A stretch of DNA of 35,216 nt from an uncultured Bacteroidota bacterium (GCA_903847205.1 CAINDA010000014.1:1-35216); one strand, 5' to 3'; positions 16,533 through 24,712 are shown, numbered from the stretch's first letter. Program-made: numbers and translations. Notes: generated by a model not told the origin, from the letters alone.

Positions 16533-16841
16533 ATGACAGCCCAGAATAATTCATTAAAAACTCCTATAGGAAGGTTCCTGAAAATAGGCTTCGCAGAAGG
16601 TATTTCGTTCATTGTTCTTTTAGGAATAGCAATGCCATTAAAATATCTGGCGGGAATGCCCACACCTGTGCGCATTGTAGGAATGCTTCATGGAATTTTT
16701 TTTATCGGGTATATAGCCGCGCTTTCCCAGGCAGCGCGTACTTATAAATGGTCGTCAAAAAAAGTACTGACTGCTTTTCTGCTTTCATTCCTTCCTTTCG
16801 GGACATTTTATTTAGATAGAATTTTGCAGAAACAAAATTAG
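16533..16841 (+). CDS. DUF3817 family integral membrane protein
   Basis: A 102-residue membrane protein of the DUF3817 (YdzA-like) family. Hydrophobic helices lie at about 17-38, 45-66 and 76-95. The family signature includes RFLKIGFAEGISFIVLLGIAMPLKY, followed by the conserved GMLHGIFFIGYI segment with its central His. Function unknown. It is co-directional with the crotonase gene and probably cotranscribed. It is convergent with the DEAD-box gene 21 bases away, where I see no hairpin. Confidence 0.85.
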   Translation: MTAQNNSLKTPIGRFLKIGFAEGISFIVLLGIAMPLKYLAGMPTPVRIVGMLHGIFFIGYIAALSQAARTYKWSSKKVLTAFLLSFLPFGTFYLDRILQKQN

Positions 16842-16862
16842 TATTTGCTTTTTTGAAAGTAT

Positions 16863-18173
16863 CTACTTAGAAATTTCAATCTTCACTTTTTTGTTTTTGA
16901 TTTTTTCGTTTTTGATCAATTGAACAAGAGCTTCAATTTTCCTGCTGTTAACAGCTGCATAAGAAGAATAATCCAAGACTTCAATTAATCCCAATTCCTC
17001 TTTTTGTAAATTTCCTTTTTGCAGCAGCAAACCTACAATATCCACTTTATTAATTTTATCTTTTTTTCCTGAAGCAATGTAAAGCGTTACCCACTGCGAC
17101 TTTTCAGGGAGTGTGTTTTCTAAAGAAAGTGTTTCAGCTTCCGGGGCTTCTTTTATAAATGACGGTACATATTCTGTTTCAGATAATAATAAATAGGATG
17201 TTCCTTTCGCATTCATGCGGGCTGTGCGCCCGTTTCGGTGAATAAAAATATCTTCTGTCTGCGGCAACTGATAATGCACAACATATTCGATTTCTGGAAT
17301 ATCAAGCCCGCGAGATGCAAGATCGGTAGTGACTAATATTTTATGACTTCCGTTTCTGAATTTTATTAATGCACGCTCCCTGTCTTCCTGCTCCATACCG
17401 CCGTGAAAGATGCCATGCGGAAGTCCTTTATCCCAAAGCAAACTGCTGACACGTTCAACGGCTTCCCGGTGATTACAAAAAATCAGAGAGGCTTTATTCC
17501 CCAGCTTACAAATCAATGCAAACAAGGCATCCAGCTTATCTTTTCCTTCTGCCTTCACAACTTTTAATTTTAATCCCTGGGGCTTCGCAGGAGTATTGCT
17601 CAAATAATTCAGTTCGATTGGATCTGTTACACCGGCGAATTCCGGTATTTCTTTCATCTTTGTTGCAGAAGTAAGAATCCGTTTATTTAAATTTTTCAGC
17701 TTCTGAATGATGAACGACATTTCTTCCTGGAAACCAAATTCCAAAGATTTATCAAATTCATCCAACACCAACGTATTTACAGCTGCCGTATCAAAACTAT
17801 TATTTCTGATGTGAAATGCTATTCTGCCAGGTGTCCCTACGAGCACTGCCGGCGGGTGTTCAAAGTTATTTTTTTCAGTCTTTGAAGCATGTCCGCCGTA
17901 ACAGCAGTTCACTTTAAAACCTGTCCCCATCAATTTAAAAACCTGCTCAATCTGAAGTGCGAGCTCACGCGATGGAACCAAGATCAGCGCTTGAACTCCT
18001 TTTTTTTCAGCGTCAAGATTATTTAAAACAGGAAGCAGAAAACCAAGTGTTTTTCCAGAACCTGTCGGGGAAAGAAGAATAAGATCATTCGCTTTTTTAA
18101 CTGCATCAATAGAAGCCGACTGCATCTCATTAAGCGAAGCAATTTTTAAATTCTCCAGTATTTTTTTTATCAT
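16863..18173 (-). CDS. DEAD-box-type RNA helicase (DEFD variant)
   Basis: A 436-residue superfamily 2 helicase. Motif I is SPTGSGKT (35-42), Ia PSREL (67-71), Ib TPGR (114-117), II DEFD (138-141) instead of DEAD, III SAT (169-171), and VI HRNGRTAR in the second RecA domain. The Q motif LNEMQ is at the N-terminus. The C-terminal 70 residues (SQWVTLYIASGKKDKINKVDIVGLLLQKG) resemble the DbpA RNA-binding domain, so a ribosome-assembly role is likely. In the leader, TACCTTTA (18199-18192, minus) is one base off the -7 consensus, 18 bases before the start codon. Confidence 0.88.
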   Translation of the reverse strand: MIKKILENLKIASLNEMQSASIDAVKKANDLILLSPTGSGKTLGFLLPVLNNLDAEKKGVQALILVPSRELALQIEQVFKLMGTGFKVNCCYGGHASKTEKNNFEHPPAVLVGTPGRIAFHIRNNSFDTAAVNTLVLDEFDKSLEFGFQEEMSFIIQKLKNLNKRILTSATKMKEIPEFAGVTDPIELNYLSNTPAKPQGLKLKVVKAEGKDKLDALFALICKLGNKASLIFCNHREAVERVSSLLWDKGLPHGIFHGGMEQEDRERALIKFRNGSHKILVTTDLASRGLDIPEIEYVVHYQLPQTEDIFIHRNGRTARMNAKGTSYLLLSETEYVPSFIKEAPEAETLSLENTLPEKSQWVTLYIASGKKDKINKVDIVGLLLQKGNLQKEELGLIEVLDYSSYAAVNSRKIEALVQLIKNEKIKNKKVKIEISK

Positions 18174-18300
18174 TATAATTTTATTGAAGCCTAAAGGTAC
18201 AGTATTTATTGGGCGGGAGAAGGATGTTATATTTTGTTTTTATTTTAATGACATGAGTAATTCTAACAAAAAAAAGTGAAGAAAATTATTTTTAATTTGA
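18174..18300. promoter_or_regulatory. Promoter region of the DEAD-box gene and 3' region of the PHA operon
   Basis: The region holds TACCTTTA (minus strand, 18199-18192) as the probable -7 element for the helicase. The 3-hydroxybutyrate dehydrogenase stop lies at 18301 in the same direction. I see no strong terminator hairpin, so readthrough from the PHA operon is possible. Confidence 0.35.
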
Positions 18301-19074
18301 TTACTGAGCAGTCCAGCCGCCGTCAATAGGAATAGAGGCACCAGTAATCATTGATGCAGTTTCCGAAGCCAAAAACAACGCTAAAGCGCCGATAGATGCC
18401 GCACTTACAAATTCTTTGACAGGATGTTTCACCAGCATAATTTTACGTATCACCTCTTCTTCCGGAATATGATGGGATTTAGCCTGTTCAGCAATTTGTT
18501 TTTCAACCAAAGGTGTTTTTACATAACCGGGACAAATTGCATTTGCAGTTATTCCGACAACAGCACCTTCCAAAGCAAGCACCTTGGTTAAGCCTATCAA
18601 TCCATGCTTTGAAGCCACATAAGCAGCTTTATATTCTGAGGCAGTTAATCCGTGAGCAGAAGAAATATTAATAATTCTTCCGAATTTTTTTTCCTTCATC
18701 GTCTGCCAGACCGCTTTTGAAGTATGAAATGCGGCTGTCAAATTTACGCCGATAATATCATTCCATTTTTCAGCAGGAAAATCTTCAATGGGCGAAACAT
18801 ACTGTATTCCCGCGTTGTTTATCAATACATCAATACCGCCGAATTTTGATTTACCTTCTTTTACCATCGCTTCAATTTCTGATGGTTTAAGCATATCAGC
18901 AGGAGAATAAAAGGTGCTTACATTATTTTCACGGGCGACAGTTGCAGCTATTTCCGGCCCGTCTTTTTCTAATCCGTTAAAAACAATGTTATATCCGGCC
19001 TTTGCAAACTCAATTGCAATAGCTAATCCAAGCCCGCTGGTGCTCCCTGTTATTAAAACTGTTTTAGATTTCAT
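18301..19074 (-). CDS. bdhA: D-3-hydroxybutyrate dehydrogenase
   Basis: A 257-residue short-chain dehydrogenase oxidising (R)-3-hydroxybutyrate to acetoacetate with NAD, the step that makes PHB monomer usable. The cofactor motif TGSTSGLG is at 9-16 and NNAG at 86-89. The catalytic residues are Ser139, Tyr152 and Lys156. All substrate-binding residues known from the Pseudomonas fragi enzyme are conserved with a constant offset of three: Gln91, His141, Lys149 and Gln193. The C-terminus PIDGGWTAQ is typical. It is the last gene of the PHA operon, 28 bases after the alpha/beta hydrolase. Confidence 0.93.
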   Translation of the reverse strand: MKSKTVLITGSTSGLGLAIAIEFAKAGYNIVFNGLEKDGPEIAATVARENNVSTFYSPADMLKPSEIEAMVKEGKSKFGGIDVLINNAGIQYVSPIEDFPAEKWNDIIGVNLTAAFHTSKAVWQTMKEKKFGRIINISSAHGLTASEYKAAYVASKHGLIGLTKVLALEGAVVGITANAICPGYVKTPLVEKQIAEQAKSHHIPEEEVIRKIMLVKHPVKEFVSAASIGALALFLASETASMITGASIPIDGGWTAQ

Positions 19075-19102
19075 GATGCAAAAAAGAGAGTCGCGGTCTG
19101 CT

Positions 19103-19897
19103 TTAAATAAATTCTTTTATCAATTTTACTGTCTGCGGAATTGCTTCTAAATTGAGTGTGTGGCCGGCACCGTAAATAATTTCAAATTTACTTCCAGTTA
19201 TGGAATCGGCAACTGCTTTTCCCATGTGCACAGGCAGCAGCGAATCTTTTTCCCCGTGAATAATAAGTGACGGTGTTTTTATCGCCTTGAGTTTTTCGCG
19301 GTAATCGCCCCTTTGATAAGTCGCTTCCATTAATTTATTTAAAGATGATGCATCGGGACTCATACCTTTTCTTGTGCTCTTAAGCACATTGATAGGTATC
19401 AGCGGATTATCGAAATAATTTTCACTCAGCACTGTCGGGAGCATTACATCCAGCATCAGCGAGTAGCCTCCAGTTTCTAAAGCTCTCTTCCAAGCTGATG
19501 AAATGGCCTCAAAATAGGATGTTTTATGAGCGAATGAAGAAAGAAGAGTCAGCGTTTTAACTTTTTCAGGATAGTTAAGTACGAAATGCTGGGCGGCTAA
19601 ACTGCCGTATGATATTCCGGCAATATCAATTTTTTTAATATTCAAAGAATCAATAAGCCCGTAAACATCAGCTGCATGCTGATCAAAATCACGAAAATCA
19701 CCAACGGCATCTGACTGTCCCTGAAAAATAAAATCACATAAAATTATTTTATAATCATTTTGAAAAGCGGGGAGCATCAAACTCCATGCAACGGTAGTCT
19801 GAGATAATCCATTGAGAAAAATTATGGCTTTACTCGAACTGGTGTTTCCATGCACCTCGTAATACAGGTTTAAATTATCGGAGGTTTTGAAATACAT
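19103..19897 (-). CDS. Alpha/beta hydrolase, possible PHA depolymerase or oligomer hydrolase
   Basis: A 264-residue alpha/beta hydrolase. The nucleophile elbow GISYGS gives Ser96, the acid is Asp218 (HGEKDSLLP) and the base His246 (GAGHTLNLE), with oxyanion strand FLNGLSQ at 27-33. It has no signal peptide, so it is cytoplasmic. The family alone does not give a substrate. Its place between phaB and 3-hydroxybutyrate dehydrogenase suggests a role in mobilising PHB or hydrolysing 3-hydroxybutyrate oligomers or thioesters; that is inference from context. The spacer to the upstream phaB is occupied by a long inverted repeat. Confidence 0.82.
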   Translation of the reverse strand: MYFKTSDNLNLYYEVHGNTSSSKAIIFLNGLSQTTVAWSLMLPAFQNDYKIILCDFIFQGQSDAVGDFRDFDQHAADVYGLIDSLNIKKIDIAGISYGSLAAQHFVLNYPEKVKTLTLLSSFAHKTSYFEAISSAWKRALETGGYSLMLDVMLPTVLSENYFDNPLIPINVLKSTRKGMSPDASSLNKLMEATYQRGDYREKLKAIKTPSLIIHGEKDSLLPVHMGKAVADSITGSKFEIIYGAGHTLNLEAIPQTVKLIKEFI

Positions 19898-19923
19898 TTT
19901 TTAAAATGAGTTGAATTTAGAAA

Positions 19924-20001
19924 GTTTATAGTTAGAAAGTTTAAAGTTGTAAAGTTGGGGGAATAAAAAAACTATGGACTTTAAACTTTCTAACTTTAAA
20001 C
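19924..20001. repeat. Long inverted repeat between phaB and the hydrolase gene
   Basis: Arms 19924-19948 and 19977-20001 match at 23 of 25 positions when one is reverse-complemented. The core word is AGTTAGAAAGTTTAAAG, and 28 bases separate the arms. The arms themselves contain direct repeats of AACTTTAAAC/TTTCT. On the minus strand no U-tract follows, so it is not a classical terminator. It could be an mRNA-processing or stability hairpin that adjusts expression of downstream genes. Confidence 0.85.
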
Positions 20002-20006
20002 TGATT

Positions 20007-20774
20007 TTAGAACATGTGTAATCCGCCATTTATGGCAATGTTGGCGCCGGTAATATAACGCGCTTCCTCAGAAGCTAAATAAGCCACAGCACCTGCAATC
20101 TCTGCAGGAGTACCCAAGCGCCCCTGCGGAACCTGGGCAATTATTTTGTTGCGAATATCTTCCTGTATAGCCATTACCATTGCAGTACCTACGTATCCCG
20201 GAGAAACGGTATTAACGGTAATTCCTTTTTTAGCTACTTCCAAAGCAAGCGATTTTGAGAAGCCGTACATACCTGCTTTAGTTGCGGCATAATTAGACTG
20301 TCCGAACTGCCCTTTTTGGCCGTTTACTGAAGAAATACTGATAACCCTGCCCCAGCCTTTTGCTATCATACCTTCAATAACAAGACGTGTGCAGATAAAT
20401 ACACTATTAAGATTAGTATCAATCACCTCATACCATTGCTGGGGTGACATTTTGTGAAGAGCTGAATCCCTTGTAATACCTGCGTTGTTAACCAAAACAT
20501 CAACAGGTCCTATTTCATCTGCTATCTGCTTCATCATTTTTTCAGCAGATTTAAAATTTGCAATATCACCCTGAACAATTTTTAAATCAAAGCCCATTTT
20601 CATCTGATCTTCCCGCCAATGCTTTGCTTCTTCTCTCCATTTCATTGCTTTTGTAAAATCCTTATAATTCGCAACAACTGTGTATCCGTCTTTGTATAAT
20701 CGTTCACAGATAGCTGTACCCATTCCGCCTGTACCGCCTGTTACCAAGGCAACTTTATTGTTTTTTTCTCTCAT
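20007..20774 (-). CDS. phaB: Acetoacetyl-CoA reductase
   Basis: A 255-residue short-chain dehydrogenase that reduces acetoacetyl-CoA to (R)-3-hydroxybutyryl-CoA, the substrate of PHA synthase. The cofactor motif is TGGTGGMG (12-19), NNAGITRD is at 96-103, and the catalytic residues are Ser149, Tyr162 and Lys166. The segment SVNGQKGQFGQSNYAATKAG and the C-terminus NGGLHMF are typical of PhaB rather than FabG. It lies between phaC and the hydrolase in one direction. Its ATG follows a run of T (in the mRNA sense) that closes the inverted repeat at 20787-20867, so expression may depend on readthrough of that hairpin. Confidence 0.94.
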   Translation of the reverse strand: MREKNNKVALVTGGTGGMGTAICERLYKDGYTVVANYKDFTKAMKWREEAKHWREDQMKMGFDLKIVQGDIANFKSAEKMMKQIADEIGPVDVLVNNAGITRDSALHKMSPQQWYEVIDTNLNSVFICTRLVIEGMIAKGWGRVISISSVNGQKGQFGQSNYAATKAGMYGFSKSLALEVAKKGITVNTVSPGYVGTAMVMAIQEDIRNKIIAQVPQGRLGTPAEIAGAVAYLASEEARYITGANIAINGGLHMF

Positions 20775-20786
20775 AAAAAATTAATT

Positions 20787-20867
20787 AATTTGTTTATTTG
20801 TTAATTCGATAATCTGCTAATTAAATAAGTTCATTTTCAAATTATCGAATTAACAAATTATCAAATT
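20787..20867. repeat. Long inverted repeat between phaC and phaB
   Basis: Arms 20787-20813 and 20841-20867 match at 25 of 27 positions, with a perfect 17-base part (ATTTGTTAATTCGATAAT region) and a 27-base spacer. On the minus strand the repeat is followed after an AT-rich stretch by six U residues directly before the phaB start codon. It could act as a partial terminator or attenuator, lowering phaB relative to phaC, or as a processing hairpin. Size and geometry match the repeat on the other side of phaB, but the sequence is different. Confidence 0.85.
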
Positions 20868-20873
20868 GTATTT

Positions 20874-22727
20874 TTATTTTACAGCCTTAGATTTGTGCGA
20901 TTTAGTAACGCATTTTTCTTTTACATATCTTCCCGGAGCAGGCTCTATTTCTTTATATTTAGAATTGCCTAAGGCTTTAGGAGCAGGAATTTTCTTACCA
21001 GATTTTTTAAGAAGACTTTCGCTCCAGTATGACCACCAGCTTCCTTCAAAAAATTCAGATCCTTCCTTCCAAGCTTCAAACCCTTCATTTAACTTACCAT
21101 TGACATGATAACCATATTTCTTTTTTGACGGAGGATTTGCAACACCCATTACGTGTCCTGATCCGCCAAGAATAAATTCAACGGGTCCGCTAACAAGTTC
21201 GGTTGTTGTGAAATTTGTCTGAGGCGGAGAAATATGATCATCATTCAATCCGATCACATAAACAGGAACCTCAATTTTACCAATATCAATAGGAGTATTA
21301 CAAATTCTTAATGCATTTTTTCTGCTTAATTTATTTTGAAAAACCATGTTTTTCAAATAATACAAATACATTTTTGCAGGCAGGTTTGTGTTATCATTTG
21401 TCCAGAAGAAAGCATCAAATGGAGTAGGCGTTTTTCCTTTCAAATAATTATTCACAACAAAGCTCCACACCAAATCATTTGCTCTGATCAGGTTGAAAGC
21501 TTTTTCCATATCATGACCGTGCATAAGGCCATTTTCTAATATTTCGCCGCGTTCCATTTTTTTGATCAATGCATTGTCGATAACATCGCCCATAGGACCT
21601 ACATCAGAAAAATCAATCATTGCAGCAAGCAGAGTTGCCGAGTTAACCGGATTTTCTTCAGCTGCTTTGCCATCCGCTCCTGCTTTGCCGGTTTTTGCGG
21701 CTAAGATCGCAAGAGTTGTTCCAAGCAATGTTCCGCCAAGGCAATAACCTAATGTGTTTACTTTTTTTGATTTTGTAACAGCCTGCGCTATTTCAATTGC
21801 TTTTAATGCAGCTTTTTCAACATAGTCATCAAAAATAATATTTCCCATTTCAGGTGTAGGATTTTTCCAGGAAATGATAAAGGTTGTAATTCCCTGATCA
21901 ACACAATATTTTACAAAAGAGTTTTCAGGACGAAGGTCAAGAATGTAGTATTTGTTAATCCAAGGAGGTACAATAACTAAAGGTATTTCAGATACATTTT
22001 TAGTTGAGGGAGTATATTGAATAAGCTGAATTAATTCATTTTCATAAATAACAGCACCGGGTGTAACAGCGAGATTGCGACCGACCTCAAATGCAGTCAT
22101 ATCAGTCTGGGTAATTTTTCCTTTATCAATATCAGCAAGCAGATTTTTAAACCCGTCTATTAAACTCTGTCCGTTTGTTTCCTGCGCTAATTTAAGTGCT
22201 TCAGGATTGGTAGCAATAAAATTGGATGGAGAAAAAGCATCAATATATTGCTTAGTATAAAAACTTAATTTGTTTTTGGTTTTTTCATCTATTTCCGAAG
22301 TCTCAATAATTTGATTCATCAGTTTAGAAACCAAAAGATAATTTTGTTTTACAAAATCAAAATAATAAGGAGCTTCGTCCCATTCCGGTGCTTTGAAACG
22401 TTTATCGCCATCAGCTGGTTTAATTACCGGCTTGTAATCTTCCGGCTTTAAATGTCTTTCACCAATACGTTTCCATAATTCCTGCTGACTCTTAAAAAAA
22501 TCTTTATATAGATCCTGCACCTTTGCAGTTTCTTTAGGGTCATTTAATAACTTAGTACCAAATTCGGTATATGTAAGAGCAATATCTCTGTTATCATGAT
22601 TAGAACCAGACTTGTTATCAAAGTAATTTTCGAGCATTTTCTGACTCGCTTTTGTTATACTTTCCGTTAGTTCTTCGAGATTTGTTTTTTCTTTCTTTTC
22701 CATCAGTTCATTTATTAATTGGTTCAT
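20874..22727 (-). CDS. phaC: Class I polyhydroxyalkanoate synthase
   Basis: A 617-residue PHA synthase that polymerises (R)-3-hydroxyacyl-CoA on the granule surface. The lipase-box-like motif GYCLGG gives the catalytic Cys329; Asp497 (NDDHISP) and His525 (GSGHVMG) complete the triad. The Asp-His spacing of 28 equals that of Cupriavidus necator PhaC. Conserved PPWINKYYILDLRPENSF and FWTNDNTNLP segments and the length point to class I, which needs no PhaE partner. There is an insertion after the Cys motif (KTGKAGADGKAAEENP), and the C-terminus is Lys-rich. Its first codons (ATGAACCAAT) overlap the ATG-rich repeat word described under findings; Met9 is an alternative start. It is part of the fabH-to-dehydrogenase operon. 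Confidence 0.95.
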   Translation of the reverse strand: MNQLINELMEKKEKTNLEELTESITKASQKMLENYFDNKSGSNHDNRDIALTYTEFGTKLLNDPKETAKVQDLYKDFFKSQQELWKRIGERHLKPEDYKPVIKPADGDKRFKAPEWDEAPYYFDFVKQNYLLVSKLMNQIIETSEIDEKTKNKLSFYTKQYIDAFSPSNFIATNPEALKLAQETNGQSLIDGFKNLLADIDKGKITQTDMTAFEVGRNLAVTPGAVIYENELIQLIQYTPSTKNVSEIPLVIVPPWINKYYILDLRPENSFVKYCVDQGITTFIISWKNPTPEMGNIIFDDYVEKAALKAIEIAQAVTKSKKVNTLGYCLGGTLLGTTLAILAAKTGKAGADGKAAEENPVNSATLLAAMIDFSDVGPMGDVIDNALIKKMERGEILENGLMHGHDMEKAFNLIRANDLVWSFVVNNYLKGKTPTPFDAFFWTNDNTNLPAKMYLYYLKNMVFQNKLSRKNALRICNTPIDIGKIEVPVYVIGLNDDHISPPQTNFTTTELVSGPVEFILGGSGHVMGVANPPSKKKYGYHVNGKLNEGFEAWKEGSEFFEGSWWSYWSESLLKKSGKKIPAPKALGNSKYKEIEPAPGRYVKEKCVTKSHKSKAVK

Positions 22728-22770
22728 TGGCTTTGTTGTTGAATTGTTATATGGCTATATTGTTAAATTG
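22728..22770 (-). repeat. AACAATTTA direct repeats in the phaC leader
   Basis: On the minus strand the 43-base gap between the LytTR stop and phaC is built from AACAATTTA-type 9-base words repeated four to five times, with TATAG-CC-ATATA inside. This is a locus-specific low-complexity spacer like others in the cluster. Confidence 0.55.
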
Positions 22771-23187
22771 TTAAATTGTTTTATTGCTTGTTGGGATTTT
22801 TTTTCTGTTGTGATATACTCCGGCTAATATTGTTAAGCTTGCTAATAAATCTTTCCGAAATCTAGAGCCGAATGGTATTTTTTTTTCATTTATAATACAA
22901 TGATTTTCTTTCAGGGTTATTTTGGTAATTTTATCTAAGCGGACGATATAACCCCTATGAACCCTCAAAAAATCGCCTTTAGGAAGCAGAGGCATAATAT
23001 CTGTCATAGTTAAATGTATTTTATCATAAATTTTATTGCTGGTATTAATTATAACATAATCTTTGTCTGCTTCAATAAATAAAATATCCTGAGGATTTAT
23101 TTTTATTAAATCATATTCATCTTTTATAAAAAAAAGCTTTTCAGATATTTGATTTAGTGGCTCCTTAGTCATTGGTTCATTGATCAT
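22771..23187 (-). CDS. LytTR-family DNA-binding regulator
   Basis: A 138-residue protein consisting almost entirely of a LytTR DNA-binding domain: FFIKDEYDLIKINPQDILFIEADKDYVIINT, then MTDIMPLLPKGDFLRVHRGYIVRLDKI and KKIPFGSRFRKDLL. There is no receiver domain, so its signal must come from another protein, perhaps the membrane protein encoded just upstream, whose gene overlaps it by 11 bases. The first residues MINEPMTKEP are encoded by the CAATGAACCAATGAC repeat, and Met6 (23172) is an alternative start. The location directly before phaC makes it a candidate regulator of the PHA operon. Confidence 0.88.
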   Translation of the reverse strand: MINEPMTKEPLNQISEKLFFIKDEYDLIKINPQDILFIEADKDYVIINTSNKIYDKIHLTMTDIMPLLPKGDFLRVHRGYIVRLDKITKITLKENHCIINEKKIPFGSRFRKDLLASLTILAGVYHNRKKIPTSNKTI

Positions 23188-23205
23188 TGGTCATTGGGCA
23201 ATTTT
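23166..23205 (-). repeat. ATG-rich repeat word at the LytTR gene start
   Basis: The minus strand reads CCCAATGACCAATGATCAA then TGAACCAATGACTAAGG: four ATG triplets at 8-10-base spacing. It encodes the last six residues of the membrane protein (PMTNDQ) in one frame and the first ten of the LytTR protein in another. Confidence 0.75.
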
Positions 23206-23653
23206 GGGTAATGCATTTTGAATTTTTTGCCAGAATTAAATATTGTAATATGGATATTTCTCTGGATAATGGCTTTGGAACAAACATTATTTCTTTTGCC
23301 TGATTATTATTATCAAAATATTTTACTTTCCAAATATTTTTATAATTTATTCCTTTAATGTATTGCTTAATAAAATTGATGTTTTGCAATGGAATTATCT
23401 CAATATTGTCCTCACGTTTGATATAAATATTACGGTCGTCAAAGTTAATAGTTTTCAATGTTAAAAGAAAGATAATATAATAACAGGCGAAACCATAAAT
23501 AAGAAGTAAGGGAAAAATAACATTCGCAAAGTCAAAAGGATGCGAAAAGTTATAAATCATAGCTGTAATTAAAACACAAATGCCTAAAATTCCGAGAATT
23601 TCAAAAGCCATATTTGCGGTAAGCCGTGTTTTTTTCATAATGGCTCTTACCAT
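23177..23653 (-). CDS. Two-helix membrane protein with soluble C-terminal domain
   Basis: A 158-residue protein I cannot name. Two hydrophobic helices lie at about 16-37 (AFEILGILGICVLITAMIY) and 45-67 (FPLLLIYGFACYYIIFLLTL). They are followed by a beta-rich cytoplasmic domain (INFDDRNIYIKREDNIEIIPLQNINFIKQY...NIWKVKYFDN) resembling PH-like domains of small bacterial membrane proteins. The start overlaps the fabH-like stop by seven bases; Met6 (MKKTRL, 23638) is an equally good start. The last residues derive from the ATG-rich repeat, and the end overlaps the LytTR start by 11 bases. Membrane protein plus LytTR pairs often form anti-activator/activator modules, so a regulatory role is plausible. 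Confidence 0.75.
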   Translation of the reverse strand: MVRAIMKKTRLTANMAFEILGILGICVLITAMIYNFSHPFDFANVIFPLLLIYGFACYYIIFLLTLKTINFDDRNIYIKREDNIEIIPLQNINFIKQYIKGINYKNIWKVKYFDNNNQAKEIMFVPKPLSREISILQYLILAKNSKCITQNCPMTNDQ

Positions 23654-24666
23654 TTTAATATCATAGCTCCCCAGGCCATGCCAGAACCAACGGCTGCAAA
23701 TAATAAATAATCGCCGCGGGTTAATTTTCCCGCTTTATTTGTTTCGTCCAATAAAATAGGGATTGTCGCGGCTGATGTATTGCCGTATTTATCCATATTG
23801 GTTAATACTTTATTAAAATCGAAATTTAATATTTCGGCTGTTTTTTTTAGGATGCCGATGCTTGGCTGATGCGGTATTACGTATTTTATATCTTCTACTT
23901 TTAATCCTGAATCAATAAATACTTCGCGGATGACTTTGGGCAGTACTTTTGTTGCGAAATCATAGATGCCTTTGCCATCCATCTGCCAGAACTGCTGACG
24001 ATCTTTGGCGGTATTTTCATTTATTGGGTTTTTTGATCCTCCGGCAGGGATATGCCATATCATTTTGCCGCGGCCGTCGGCTCCTACTTTGGAAACAACG
24101 AAGCCTGTTTTTTTATCATCACGTGAAAGTATGATTGCTCCGGCCCCATCGCCAAAAAATACTGAATCACGGCGTGTCCAGTCGGTTATGGTTGAAAAGG
24201 TATCGGCGCCGACAACGAGTATATGCTTATAATTACCGCTTGCTAAACAGTCGGATGCAAGACTGATAGCATATAAAAACCCGGTACATACGGCGGATAC
24301 ATCAAAGGCGCCGGCATTAAAAGCTCCTATTTTTTCTTGTATAAAGCAGGCGGCAGAAGGGGCCCTCATATCGGGAGTGGTAGTAGCGCAGATAATTAAA
24401 TCAATATCCTGAGGTTTTAATTTGGCATCGGCAATGGCTTCAAGGGCTGCTATTGCTCCAAGATCAGAGGTGGTTTCACCTTTTGCAGCTATGCGCCGCT
24501 GTTTGATGCCGAGATGATCAAAAATCCAATGGGCTTTGGTATCTACAATAGTTTCGAGATATTCATTGGTATAAACGCGCATTGGGGTATATGAACCTGT
24601 TCCTGAAATTTTTACATTCTTTAAAATTTTTTTCTTGGCTGGTTCAATCATTGGTTCATTAGGCAT
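23647..24666 (-). CDS. fabH: Beta-ketoacyl-ACP synthase III-like enzyme (KAS III)
   Basis: A 339-residue thiolase-fold condensing enzyme. The catalytic triad is Cys127 (SAVCTGF), His266 (IPHQPS) and Asn296 (KYGNTSAA); the His-Asn spacing of 30 equals that of E. coli FabH. FabH joins acetyl-CoA to malonyl-ACP to start fatty acid synthesis. Related KAS III enzymes such as NphT7 make acetoacetyl-CoA from acetyl-CoA and malonyl-CoA. As the first gene of an operon ending in phaC-phaB and with no thiolase visible, it could supply acetoacetyl-CoA for PHA; that is inference. The N-terminus MPNEPMIEPAKKK is repeat-derived: most FabH proteins begin close to KISGTGSYTP. Met6 (24651) is an alternative start. 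Confidence 0.87.
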   Translation of the reverse strand: MPNEPMIEPAKKKILKNVKISGTGSYTPMRVYTNEYLETIVDTKAHWIFDHLGIKQRRIAAKGETTSDLGAIAALEAIADAKLKPQDIDLIICATTTPDMRAPSAACFIQEKIGAFNAGAFDVSAVCTGFLYAISLASDCLASGNYKHILVVGADTFSTITDWTRRDSVFFGDGAGAIILSRDDKKTGFVVSKVGADGRGKMIWHIPAGGSKNPINENTAKDRQQFWQMDGKGIYDFATKVLPKVIREVFIDSGLKVEDIKYVIPHQPSIGILKKTAEILNFDFNKVLTNMDKYGNTSAATIPILLDETNKAGKLTRGDYLLFAAVGSGMAWGAMILKW

Positions 24667-24712
24667 TAGTCATTGGTTCATTGGGCATTGGTTATTGTTT
24701 TATTATCTATTG
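24640..24712 (-). repeat. ATG-rich repeat word at the KAS III gene start
   Basis: On the minus strand the word AATGAACCAATGA occurs twice, within a run of CCAATGCCCAATGAACC and ACTAATGCC words, giving seven ATG triplets in about 50 bases. It encodes the first nine residues of the KAS III protein, and the upstream protein ends in a similar PNEK. Confidence 0.75.

Noticed and set aside
18301-20774. The two short-chain dehydrogenases as FabG duplicates
   Set aside because: Each carries specific signatures: PhaB-type NGQKGQFGQ and GGLHM in one, and the Gln/His/Lys/Gln substrate set of 3-hydroxybutyrate dehydrogenase in the other.
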